Source: a virus. Taken from it: a DNA stretch of 39,334 nucleotides. The notes beneath the pieces were generated by a model. The model saw nothing but the letters and a program-made list of their open reading frames with translations, had not been told where the DNA came from and did not search any database. Both the position numbers and the translations under genes were made by a program. The number at the start of each line of letters is the position of its first letter. The stretch's first letter is position 1. Location: the IMG/VR virus record IMGVR_UViG_3300019886_000143, positions 1 to 39,334 of that record; one strand, written 5' to 3'. Positions 16,822-24,523 of the stretch are shown in pieces.

Positions 16822-19121
16822 TGCCCGATCCGACCCCGCCGAAGACTGTTTCGCTGGTCTCGCCAGAAGGCAAGACGACCGATGTGCCTGCGGATCAAGC
16901 GCAGTCGTACATCGACGATCAGCACTTCACCGTTCAAACGACCGGAGGACGCGCGCAGTCGAACGTCGACACGACCGTCGCGGAGCATTCGTCCAAGCTG
17001 AAGGCGGCCGGGTACGCATTCGCGCGCGGCGTCTCGGGCGGCGCGTCTGACCTGCTGCTCAACGCGGACCAGAAGATCGACGCGCAGGACGAAGAGCAGC
17101 TCCACGGCGGCACGTCACTGCTCGGCAACGTCGCCGGTGCGCTCGTGACCGGCGGACTCGGCGCGGGCTCGCTCGGAGAGCACGCGGCCGAGATGTTCAG
17201 CACGCGCGGCGCGCTCGCCGCTGCAGCCGGCGACGTCGGCGCGCTCGGCAAGACGGTCGGCGGTGTCGTCGAAGGCAGCATCTACGGAGCCGGACAGGGC
17301 CTGTCCGAGGCCGCGCTGTCCGACGATCCGCTCACGGCCGAGAACATCATGGGCCACGTCGGCTCGAACGCGCTGCTTGGCGGCGGTCTGGGCGGCGGAC
17401 TCTCGTTGCTCTCGCACGGCGTCGGCTCGGTGCTCGAGCGCGCCGGTGGAGCGATGCGCGAGGCTGGTGCCGCGAAGGGAGCGCTGGCGTCGGTCCCCGA
17501 GGACCTCGCGAAGCTCGACGAGACTGCGCTCAAGGCGGAGGCCAAGACGGCGGCCGCGGCGCACGAACTCGACAAGGTGGCGGAGGTCAACTCGCTCGAG
17601 TCGCTGCGCGGCAACCAGCGCGCCGAGCTCGCGAACCAGATCCTCGACAGCCACGAGGAGCTGCGGACCGCGAAGATCTACCAGGCCGTGAACGACGAGT
17701 TCACGAAGCTCGCCGAGACGGGCGAGTCCGCCGGCGTCGAGAAGATCGAGGGCATCAGCCTGGCGAAGCGCCAGCTCGCGGACTCGAACGCCGCGCTCTC
17801 GCGGCTGACGAAGCACGAGACGACGTTCGCGCGAGACCCGAGCAAGGCGCTGCAGGCGCTCGAGGATCGCCAGAGCGCTCTCGAGACGATGCAGGAGAAG
17901 ATGCCGCAACTGCGTAGCGCGCTCGCGGACAACCCCGCCGGCGTCGGGCTCGAGCACGTCGATGCCGCGCTCGCGCAGACCAAGTCGCAGATCGACGCGC
18001 TCAAGGCGCTCGACTCCAAGGCGAATCCCGTCACCTCGACCCGTCTGCAGATCATGAAGGCCGGCCCGTCGGCGCGCATGGAGCAGATCGAGGCGGCGCA
18101 GAAGGCGCTCGCCGACGGCAAGGATCTCGGCATCGTCGGCAAGGGCGTGAAGAGCATCGCGAGCTCGACGGCGAGCGGGCTCGCGCACCTCCTGCCGATT
18201 CCGGGCAGCTCGTTCGCGGCGCACTGGATGGGCGAGAAGGCGGGCGCGGCCGTCGAGTGGATGGGCCGCAAGCTGTCGGGCGCGGCGACCAAGACCGCGG
18301 ATGCGACCGCTGGTCACGTGTCGTCGTTCCTCGACGTCGCCGCGAAGGCACCGCGCACGCTCAAAGGTCCCGCGGTCGCGACCGCCACCAAGACCTTGTC
18401 GACGACGAGATTCGGAGCCGAGCAGGCCGTGAAGTCCGACGACCTGAAGGCGCTGTTCAAGGCGCGATCGAGCGAGCTCAAGCAGCAGACGATGTACGCG
18501 CCGCAGCCCGACGGCACGAACGCGGTCGTCATGCGTCCCGAGGCGCGCGCCGCGATGGCGCAGACGTTCGACGGCCTGCGTGCGGCGCATCCCGTGCTCG
18601 CCGACAAGCTCGAGACGATCGCCGCGCGTCGCGTGGCCGTGCAGTCGAAGGCGCTCCCTCGCAAGCCCGACGCTCCGCCGGGTCCGCAGGTCGGGCCCGA
18701 CAAGTGGTCGCCGAGCGATCTTGAGATCCGCCGTTGGGCTCGCGTCGTGCGCGCGACCGAGGATCCGGCCTCCGTCGAGGAGCGGCTCGCGCACGGCATC
18801 GTCACGCCCGAGGAGGCGAACGCGTACCGCGAGGTCTACCCGGAGCGCTTCGCGGCGCTGCAGCAGACGATCTTCAACGCGTTGCCGACGCTCTCGAAGA
18901 CCTTGCCGATGCGTAAGAAGGTCGCACTCTCCATCTTCACCGGCATCCCGATCACGCCGGCGATGCGGCCGGAGATCGTGAAGACGCTGCAGGCGACGTT
19001 CGCCGTCGAGCCGGGCAGCGCCGGCGGCACGCAAGCCCCGAAGCCACAGCCATCGTTTGGCAAGTTCGGTTCGATGAAGGACCAAGACAAGCCGACCCCG
19101 AACCAGGAGCGTCAGTCATGA
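16821..19121 (+). CDS. Candidate ejection protein with glycine-zipper segments
   Basis: A 766-residue protein from GTG 16821 (TAGTG overlap). Residues ~95-210 hold several Gly/Ala-rich hydrophobic stretches (GNVAGALVTGGLGAGSLGE, NALLGGGLGGGLSLLSHGVG), like channel-forming parts of ejection proteins. Residues ~220-410 are coiled coils. Another hydrophobic part (AHLLPIPGSSFAAHWMGEK) is at ~455. Together with its two upstream neighbours it could form the periplasm-spanning conduit. Inferred from composition and order. Confidence 0.5.
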   Translation: MPDPTPPKTVSLVSPEGKTTDVPADQAQSYIDDQHFTVQTTGGRAQSNVDTTVAEHSSKLKAAGYAFARGVSGGASDLLLNADQKIDAQDEEQLHGGTSLLGNVAGALVTGGLGAGSLGEHAAEMFSTRGALAAAAGDVGALGKTVGGVVEGSIYGAGQGLSEAALSDDPLTAENIMGHVGSNALLGGGLGGGLSLLSHGVGSVLERAGGAMREAGAAKGALASVPEDLAKLDETALKAEAKTAAAAHELDKVAEVNSLESLRGNQRAELANQILDSHEELRTAKIYQAVNDEFTKLAETGESAGVEKIEGISLAKRQLADSNAALSRLTKHETTFARDPSKALQALEDRQSALETMQEKMPQLRSALADNPAGVGLEHVDAALAQTKSQIDALKALDSKANPVTSTRLQIMKAGPSARMEQIEAAQKALADGKDLGIVGKGVKSIASSTASGLAHLLPIPGSSFAAHWMGEKAGAAVEWMGRKLSGAATKTADATAGHVSSFLDVAAKAPRTLKGPAVATATKTLSTTRFGAEQAVKSDDLKALFKARSSELKQQTMYAPQPDGTNAVVMRPEARAAMAQTFDGLRAAHPVLADKLETIAARRVAVQSKALPRKPDAPPGPQVGPDKWSPSDLEIRRWARVVRATEDPASVEERLAHGIVTPEEANAYREVYPERFAALQQTIFNALPTLSKTLPMRKKVALSIFTGIPITPAMRPEIVKTLQATFAVEPGSAGGTQAPKPQPSFGKFGSMKDQDKPTPNQERQS

Positions 19122-19657
19122 CTCGATACGTCCAGCTCAATCACGGAACCCTCTACGCCGTCGATCCGATCGGTCCGCCGATCGGCAACATCATCCCGCC
19201 GGTGTGGGACGCCGTGAACAACTGGTCCGTCGCGATTCCCGGAGCGGGCACGTTCTTCTTCCCGATCGGCGGCGAGCGCTACGGCGCGATGGTCGAGACG
19301 GTCTTCCATTCGCTCTCGCTCGTCTGGAACGCGGCGCTCGCCGGCGTGTTCACGATCGAGGGGACGAACTGCGCGAAGTCGCAGACGGCCAACGACACGG
19401 GTGGTCCCGACGTCTCCGACTGGGACACGTCGCCGGCGTGGCAGCAGATCGATATCACCGCGGCCGGGATGCTCTACACGAACATCACCGGAGCAGGAAA
19501 CACGATGGCGAAGCTCACCGCGACGATCGGCGGCGCGAACGCCGGCGGCGCGCTCTACAACCTTCCCGAGCTCGGGATGCTGCGCATGCGCGGCAAGCTC
19601 GTCGCGACGCACAGCGGACAGCTCCGCGTCGCCGCGATGGCGAAGCTCGGATCCTAA
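19118..19657 (+). CDS. Minor structural protein
   Basis: A 179-residue, ATGA-coupled beta-rich protein without signal or catalytic motif (YVQLNHGTLYAVDPIGPP, then ATIGGANAGGALYNLPELG). It sits between ejection and fibre genes, so a role as a tail-tip or fibre-attachment subunit is likely. Family not recognised. Confidence 0.5.
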   Translation: MTRYVQLNHGTLYAVDPIGPPIGNIIPPVWDAVNNWSVAIPGAGTFFFPIGGERYGAMVETVFHSLSLVWNAALAGVFTIEGTNCAKSQTANDTGGPDVSDWDTSPAWQQIDITAAGMLYTNITGAGNTMAKLTATIGGANAGGALYNLPELGMLRMRGKLVATHSGQLRVAAMAKLGS

Positions 19658-19666
19658 GGAGCGCTC

Positions 19667-19960
19667 GTGCCGTACCCGCACATGCCATCGAGCGGTCATC
19701 CGCCGGCCGCGAACCCTGACCAGCGGTTCAAGTACGTGTGCACGGGCACCGAGACCGACACGTTCAACGTTCCGTTGCCGAGCGCGCGTGCAAACACGAA
19801 CTACATCGCGGTCGTGTCGCTGCTCTTCGGCTCCTCGAGCTCGCAGTACCTCTGCAACGCACCACCGACCGGCTACACGACAACCCAGATCCAAGTCATC
19901 GCCGGCGCGGCTCCTGCTGCGGGCGATGTGCTCGGCATCGTCATCACGGACATCGCATGA
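19667..19960 (+). CDS. Small structural protein near fibre
   Basis: A 97-residue protein from GTG 19667 with an AAGGAG ribosome site about 6 bases before. All-beta composition (YIAVVSLLFGSSSSQYLC). It overlaps the fibre gene by ATGA and probably forms part of the same appendage. Family not recognised. Confidence 0.5.
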   Translation: MPYPHMPSSGHPPAANPDQRFKYVCTGTETDTFNVPLPSARANTNYIAVVSLLFGSSSSQYLCNAPPTGYTTTQIQVIAGAAPAAGDVLGIVITDIA

Positions 19961-21408
19961 AGCCCCAAATCATCCGCCCCGTGAGCCGCTTCGCCGCGAT
20001 CGCGGCAACCGTCGCGGCGACTGTCGCACTGTGCATGTTCCCGATGCTCGAGATCGGGCGGAGCTTCGAGCGACACGACCATCGCACGTCGTTCCCGGAA
20101 CAGTTCGTCACGCTGGCCTCGACGCTCGAGGCCGAGAACCTTCACGTCTCGAACAGCGTGATCGTTGACGGCGAGACGGACATGAACAGCCTGCTCAACC
20201 TCGACGGCAATCTACACTTCAATTCGAACCTCAACACGCTGGATATGAACCTCGGGTTCATTACGAATCTCATGGATCCGACGAACGGATCGGATGCGGC
20301 CACGAAGAGCTACGTCGATGCGCACGGCGGAGGTTCGCTCTCGGGCGGAGGCACGAACGGATCCGGCGCACGTTGGACGAGCTCTACGTCGCTCGGTAAC
20401 GCGTCGTTCGGAGACAGCGGATCAATTCTCACGATCAACGCGCTCGCGGATGGCGTGGCAGTCGACAACACGACGTTCGCGGCGCCCTCCGCATTCGTTA
20501 ATAACTACGCGTTTCCCGCGAACGCGCGAACAGTAGTCATCGGCGCGAGCGGCGTTGGCGCGGCGGCACTGGTCACGGGCATCGTCGCCCCGACCACAAG
20601 CTACCGGCGAATCTCGATCGTGAGCAACGCCGGGCAGTGTCTGTCCGTCTACGACGACAATACGAACAGCACGATCACCAACCGTATCAAGTTGCAGATG
20701 AACGCAACCGCGAACGGGTTCCTCTGCAACGGAGGATCGCTGGACTGCATTTATGATCCGAATGCCGGCACGGTCACGCCAGGCCGATGGGTTTGCTCGA
20801 TCACGTGGGCTCAACAGTCCCCGAGTAGCGTCACGATCAACGGGGCGCTGACGGCCACTGGCAACGTCATCGCGTTGAATGCTAGTTTCGCCGGCTTCAT
20901 CGGAGCCAACAACGGTGTGTACGAGGGAGCTGCCAGCGACGTGGTGCTCCACACGAGCGATATCATGTACGGCGTCGGCAGCAACGCTGCGTACACCGGC
21001 TACATCAACGCAGCCGGCTACAACGAGCTGTTGACTCAGCCGCGCTCGCTCGGCATTGGCGACGGCGAGGGCAGTAGCAGTTCACACCTGATCGAATTTC
21101 TCGACGGAGCCACTCGATCGGCTGCATTCTACGGCCACGTCAAAGCGATCGGCGGCATCGCGCCATCGTTCTCCAACGCGCTTTGCAACTCGACGACGTG
21201 CACCGACTACGCGGGCACGATCCAGACATCGTCTACGACAATGACGATCACGTTCGGGCAGACGTACACGAACGCCGACGATGCCGGGTGCATCCTGCAG
21301 GAGATGGGCGGCACGGTCGTGCCGACGTTCACGACGAGTGCGACCGCGTTGACCGCGACCGTCGTCGTGAGCGGCGTCAAGTACCACTACATCTGCGTGG
21401 GGCACTGA
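19957..21408 (+). CDS. Tail fibre-like protein with N-terminal membrane anchor
   Basis: A 483-residue protein from ATG 19957. Residues ~12-35 are one hydrophobic segment (FAAIAATVAATVALCMF) preceded by basic residues, like a signal anchor. Residues ~60-115 carry strand repeats ending in MDPTNGSDAATKSYVDA, a motif very common in phage tail fibres. The rest is Ser/Thr/Gly-rich beta, and the C-terminal domain (TMTITFGQTYTNADDAGC) resembles a receptor-binding or chaperone-type tip. A membrane anchor on a fibre is unusual; the fibre call itself is fairly secure. Confidence 0.7.
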   Translation: MKPQIIRPVSRFAAIAATVAATVALCMFPMLEIGRSFERHDHRTSFPEQFVTLASTLEAENLHVSNSVIVDGETDMNSLLNLDGNLHFNSNLNTLDMNLGFITNLMDPTNGSDAATKSYVDAHGGGSLSGGGTNGSGARWTSSTSLGNASFGDSGSILTINALADGVAVDNTTFAAPSAFVNNYAFPANARTVVIGASGVGAAALVTGIVAPTTSYRRISIVSNAGQCLSVYDDNTNSTITNRIKLQMNATANGFLCNGGSLDCIYDPNAGTVTPGRWVCSITWAQQSPSSVTINGALTATGNVIALNASFAGFIGANNGVYEGAASDVVLHTSDIMYGVGSNAAYTGYINAAGYNELLTQPRSLGIGDGEGSSSSHLIEFLDGATRSAAFYGHVKAIGGIAPSFSNALCNSTTCTDYAGTIQTSSTTMTITFGQTYTNADDAGCILQEMGGTVVPTFTTSATALTATVVVSGVKYHYICVGH

Positions 21409-21411
21409 GCC

Positions 21412-21726
21412 GTGACCGACGGCCAGCTCACGGCGATCCTCGCGGCCATCGTCGCGTGCGCCGGCGTCATCGGCGGTGCGATTCGGTGGAGCGTCAAGCG
21501 GCTGACCAAGGCGCTCGACGACAACACGTTGAGCAACAAGGCCGACGCCAACGCGAAGCTCGAGCTCGCGAAGGAGATGGCCATCCTGTCGGAACGCATC
21601 AACCGCGTGAGTGACTTCGTCGAGGAGCACACGCCGCCGCCACAAGAGCCACCGAAACCACCGAAGCGCGCGGCAACGCCGCATGTACATCCAACACCGG
21701 CCGGGCTCGCGGCACGACGGAGATGA
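21412..21726 (+). CDS. Membrane-anchored coiled-coil protein, inner-spanin or holin candidate
   Basis: A 104-residue protein from GTG 21412. One transmembrane helix near the N-terminus (LTAILAAIVACAGVIGGAI) is followed by a charged coiled coil (NAKLELAKEMAILSERINR) and a Pro-rich tail. This topology suits an inner-membrane spanin or accessory holin. It is the first gene of the lysis group. Confidence 0.5.
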   Translation: MTDGQLTAILAAIVACAGVIGGAIRWSVKRLTKALDDNTLSNKADANAKLELAKEMAILSERINRVSDFVEEHTPPPQEPPKPPKRAATPHVHPTPAGLAARRR

Positions 21727-21729
21727 GTG

Positions 21730-22062
21730 ATGACCGCACGAAGGTCCGCAACCGCACGCAAGCGACCGGTCGAGCCCGAGGGCGCGCTCGCACTCCTCAC
21801 CGTCGGCGACATCGACGACATCAAGGAAGCCACGCGCGGCGTCGGCATGCAGCTCACCCGAATCGAGCGCGTGATGCGCGAGCAGCTCGAGATCAGCCGC
21901 GACAACAGCAAGCACGCGCAGGACATCGCCGAGAACACCAAGGTCCTGCCCCAGCTCGCGAAGGACATCTCGATGCTCCTCGACGTCCTGGTCGGCAAGC
22001 GCACGAACGGCAGCACAGATTTGCAAGCGGCCATCCCGGCCGCGGAAGGAACAGAACCATGA
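21730..22062 (+). CDS. Small coiled-coil protein in the lysis group
   Basis: A protein of about 110 residues (ATG at 21730; GTG three bases earlier also possible). The N-terminus is basic, and residues ~28-90 are helical with heptad character (QLTRIERVMREQLEISRDNS). No membrane segment. ATGA overlap with the holin candidate. Function unknown; possibly a lysis regulator. Confidence 0.45.
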   Translation: MTARRSATARKRPVEPEGALALLTVGDIDDIKEATRGVGMQLTRIERVMREQLEISRDNSKHAQDIAENTKVLPQLAKDISMLLDVLVGKRTNGSTDLQAAIPAAEGTEP

Positions 22063-22295
22063 GCGACCAAGCATCCACCCCACCCACCGTGATCGTCACC
22101 CCCATCTCCTCGCCGACGAAGCCCGGCTGGCGCACGTCGGAGTTCTGGCTCAAGATCGCAGCAACCACGCTGTCGGCGTTGTTTGCCAGCGGCCTCATCA
22201 CCGGCAACACCGCGCTCGCGATCGCCGGCATCGCCGCGGCCGAGCTCGGCTCCTTCGGCTACACCGTGATGCGCACCAACGCGAAGGCGGTCTGA
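22059..22295 (+). CDS. Putative holin
   Basis: A 78-residue protein with two hydrophobic helices (WLKIAATTLSALFASGLIT and ALAIAGIAAAELGSFGYTV) joined by a short turn and a basic C-terminus. Size, topology and place upstream of the endolysin match small holins that form the lysis pore. A strong ribosome site (GGAAGGA) lies about 7 bases before ATG. A longer in-frame reading upstream is only the antisense of neighbours. Confidence 0.65.
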   Translation: MSDQASTPPTVIVTPISSPTKPGWRTSEFWLKIAATTLSALFASGLITGNTALAIAGIAAAELGSFGYTVMRTNAKAV

Positions 22296-22296
22296 G

Positions 22297-22683
22297 ATGT
22301 GGAAAGAACGCCTCGGCGTGACATTCCTCGTCCTGGCCGCGCTCGCCATCCCGGTGACGGCGGGTATGTCCGCCTGCGCGGCGACGAGCCGCAACAAGAC
22401 GCTTGTCGCCGACGTCGCCGTGCTCGATGCGGCCGACGCTGCAGCGACGGCGTACGAGCACCAGCACGCCGAGGCGACGATCGCCGCCGAGAACGGTCCG
22501 CAGCTGCAGGCCGACATCGCGGCGTTTCGCGCGAAGATGGACAAGGTCCACGCCGACATCGACGGTGGCTATCGGCTCGCGGCGAAGGCCGGCGCGGCCA
22601 ACGATTCGCCGTCCCTCACCACGCTCGAGGCCGCGCTCACCGCGCTGCACACCGAGCTCGTCACGATCGGAGTCCTCAAGTGA
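22297..22683 (+). CDS. Secreted/lipoprotein-like protein, outer-spanin candidate
   Basis: A 128-residue protein with an N-terminal signal (LGVTFLVLAALAIPVTAG) ending in MSAC, close to a lipobox. The mature part is helical and rich in Ala/Glu/Lys (HAEATIAAENGPQLQADIAA). A lipoprotein in the lysis cassette could be the outer-membrane partner of an inner spanin. The lipobox is not ideal (Met at -3), so simple secretion is also possible. Confidence 0.5.
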   Translation: MWKERLGVTFLVLAALAIPVTAGMSACAATSRNKTLVADVAVLDAADAAATAYEHQHAEATIAAENGPQLQADIAAFRAKMDKVHADIDGGYRLAAKAGAANDSPSLTTLEAALTALHTELVTIGVLK

Positions 22684-22868
22684 ACGCCACCGAGCTGATC
22701 GAGGTCCTCTCGGCGGCGATCGCCGCTTACACGGAGATCCGCGCCGACCTGCAGAGCGGCGTCATCACGGCCGCCGATGCCGAGGCGAAGATCGCCGTGC
22801 ATCACGCCGCGCTCGTCAGCGCGCGCGCGGCCGAGGATGCGGAGATCGCGGCGAAGGCCACGCCGTGA
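22680..22868 (+). CDS. Small hypothetical protein
   Basis: A 62-residue protein from GTG 22680, coupled by GTGA on both sides. It is one or two amphipathic Ala-rich helices (ELIEVLSAAIAAYTEIRADL). No membrane segment. Its place between spanin candidate and endolysin suggests a lysis-related role, but nothing specific is seen. Confidence 0.5.
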   Translation: MNATELIEVLSAAIAAYTEIRADLQSGVITAADAEAKIAVHHAALVSARAAEDAEIAAKATP

Positions 22869-23485
22869 GCGACCCGCGGCCCGTCTCAGCGTCCGAGGCG
22901 GTCAAGCGCGCGCTGTCCGTCGTCGGCGTCGGTGGCTCGTACCAGCTCGGTACGGGCGACTATCGGCCGCGACTCAACGGCGACCAACTGATCGACGTGC
23001 CGTGGACCGAGCGCGAGAGCGACCACGCGATCGGCGCCGACTGCGCGGGGTTCGCCCTGTCGTGGTGCTGGAAACTTCGACGTCACCGCCCCGGCTACAA
23101 CAAGGGCGGCAAGTTCGACGTCGAGGACGACGTCAACTGCAACAGCGCGATCGGCGACGCCTTCGGTGCGCGCGACCTGTTCGAGCTCGCCTCCGGCATG
23201 CCGAAGCCGGGCGACCTGCTTTGCTACCCGAGCTTCTACCTGAAGAGCGACAGCGGCACGCAGCTGCACTTCATCGGTCACGTGGGCATCTGCGTGGGGA
23301 CCTCGCACGTCACCACGTGGGACCCCGCGAGCCCGCGCTACGACCTCCTCGACGTCGCGCAATGCAGGGGCCCCGACGGCAGGGCCCCCGGCGTGATCTT
23401 CACGGACGGAAGCATCTGGCAGCACCACCGCGATCAGTGGCCGAAGCCCGAGCACACGGTCTACCTGCTTCGCACGGTCGGCTAG
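22865..23485 (+). CDS. NlpC/P60-like endolysin
   Basis: A 206-residue cysteine peptidase-like protein. It shows IGADCAGFALSW with C60, PGDLLCY at ~115, and FIGHVGICVG with H139: the catalytic Cys, the conserved Pro-Gly-Asp and the catalytic His of NlpC/P60 enzymes, which cut peptidoglycan stem peptides. It lacks a signal peptide, so it should need the holin. It ends the late operon, and its TAG shares bases with the TAG of the convergent gene. Confidence 0.75.
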   Translation: MSDPRPVSASEAVKRALSVVGVGGSYQLGTGDYRPRLNGDQLIDVPWTERESDHAIGADCAGFALSWCWKLRRHRPGYNKGGKFDVEDDVNCNSAIGDAFGARDLFELASGMPKPGDLLCYPSFYLKSDSGTQLHFIGHVGICVGTSHVTTWDPASPRYDLLDVAQCRGPDGRAPGVIFTDGSIWQHHRDQWPKPEHTVYLLRTVG

Positions 23486-23679
23486 TCGTCGCCGGAGCCG
23501 CCGGGCACGCCTTCGCAGTGATGCGGTAGCTTCGCGCCGCAGTCGAGACAGTAGGTCGCTGCCTTCTCGGTGTCGAATAACCGCGCAGCACGCTCGCCGC
23601 GATCGTCGAACGTGATCACGCGCCAGCCATTGTGCTGCTCGTAGGGTCCGAGCACTCGCTCGCCGCGCTTCTTCATCAT
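23482..23679 (-). CDS. Integrase-arm-like small zinc protein
   Basis: A 65-residue protein. Residues ~9-42 (VLGPYEQHNGWRVITFDD, then RAARLFDTEKAA) resemble the N-terminal arm-binding part of some tyrosine recombinases. It then ends in CLDCGAKLPHHC, a likely zinc knuckle, and lacks any catalytic Arg/His/Tyr domain. It may be a remnant of an integrase or a stand-alone DNA-binding protein. It is the last gene of the leftward early operon; TAG stop shared with the convergent endolysin. Confidence 0.5.
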   Translation of the reverse strand: MMKKRGERVLGPYEQHNGWRVITFDDRGERAARLFDTEKAATYCLDCGAKLPHHCEGVPGGSGDD

Positions 23680-23709
23680 GCGAATGTGCTCCGGAGTGGC
23701 GACGCCGAT

Positions 23710-23892
23710 CTATGTCGACGGTCTCGGAGCGGCCATCGGGGCCGCGTTGGGTTCGAAGATGTAGCTGATCGTCTGCTCGTTCAGGGGCGCGTAGATCTTG
23801 CCGATGACGATCCACTCCTTGTCGACTTCTACGGCGAGGTACAGATCGTCGCCGATCGAGTAGACGTGGATCGCCTGCGCGTTGGTCTTCAT
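23710..23892 (-). CDS. Small hypothetical protein
   Basis: A 60-residue protein starting at ATG 23892, chosen because it overlaps the upstream stop by ATGA; a longer start at 23934 would lie inside the upstream gene. Mainly beta (IGDDLYLAVEVDKEWIVIG) with a Pro/Ala tail. No family recognised. Confidence 0.5.
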   Translation of the reverse strand: MKTNAQAIHVYSIGDDLYLAVEVDKEWIVIGKIYAPLNEQTISYIFEPNAAPMAAPRPST

Positions 23893-24179
23893 GGCGTTCC
23901 CGCTTCCGCCACCACGTACCTCCAATGCGACCACAGCAACGCCGAACCGACGTCCGTGACGTTCTCGGTGTCATTACGATGCGAGCGCTTGTTGACGACG
24001 ATATCGGCGAGGACCTCGCCGCTCGCGTAGGTGATTCGCATGTCGAAGTCCTCGTCACGCCGTCGCTCGACGTAGAGCTTCGCGCCGGCGAGCTCCGCTC
24101 GGCAGGTGTCGCCCGCAAACTTGAAGACGATATCCGGTGCACCGGAAGTGGATACGCAGGTTGATTCGAAGTCGCTCAT
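23889..24179 (-). CDS. Hypothetical protein
   Basis: A 96-residue protein of beta character (GAPDIVFKFAGDTCRAEL, FDMRITYASGEVLADIVVN). AAAGGA lies about 10 bases upstream of ATG. No signal or membrane segment; two Cys residues in the N-terminal third. No family recognised. A 54-base gap separates it from the preceding gene. Confidence 0.5.
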   Translation of the reverse strand: MSDFESTCVSTSGAPDIVFKFAGDTCRAELAGAKLYVERRRDEDFDMRITYASGEVLADIVVNKRSHRNDTENVTDVGSALLWSHWRYVVAEAGTP

Positions 24180-24233
24180 GGGTCGTAGTCCTTTGGCCTT
24201 CTATGTCGGCCGGTTCGAGAAAACTTACGGTCG

Positions 24234-24389
24234 TTATCGATTTCGAGCGCGGCGGAGGCGCTCGGCATCCTTTCGCACAAGCTCGCGAAGCGCAGCCTCG
24301 TCGATCGGCGCCTCGTCCTCGTTCGCCGGCGACGGGTCGCCGAGCGCCTCGAGGAGCTGTCGCGCGAGCTCGCGCGGATCGGGTTTCAC
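24234..24389 (-). CDS. Small helical protein
   Basis: A 51-residue protein from GTG 24389 (GTGA overlap with the gene before). It is charged and helical (ELARQLLEALGDPSPANEDE, then ALRELVRKDAERLRRARNR) with a basic end. Coding is supported by coupling and composition only. Function unknown. Confidence 0.5.
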   Translation of the reverse strand: MKPDPRELARQLLEALGDPSPANEDEAPIDEAALRELVRKDAERLRRARNR

Positions 24390-24523
24390 CGGATCCTCCA
24401 GCGCCACACCGCATCGCCGGTGGGCGGCAAGACCTTGAGCCGCGCGAGAACGAGGATGCTGTCGACGGTGAGGCGGATCATCAACGCGTAGATCCGGCCG
24501 ATCGCGACGAGGAAGCGGATCAC
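24386..24523 (-). CDS. Small amphipathic/membrane-like protein
   Basis: A 45-residue protein from GTG 24523, overlapping the methyltransferase stop by GTGA. The N-terminal half is hydrophobic with regular Arg residues (IRFLVAIGRIYALMIRLTVD), so it could be membrane-associated. Function unknown. Confidence 0.45.
   Translation of the reverse strand: MIRFLVAIGRIYALMIRLTVDSILVLARLKVLPPTGDAVWRWRIR

Noticed and set aside
23460-23500. Transcription terminator between endolysin and the convergent gene
   Set aside because: The two stops share the bases CTAG and no stem-loop with T-run is visible; termination must occur within coding DNA or by another way.
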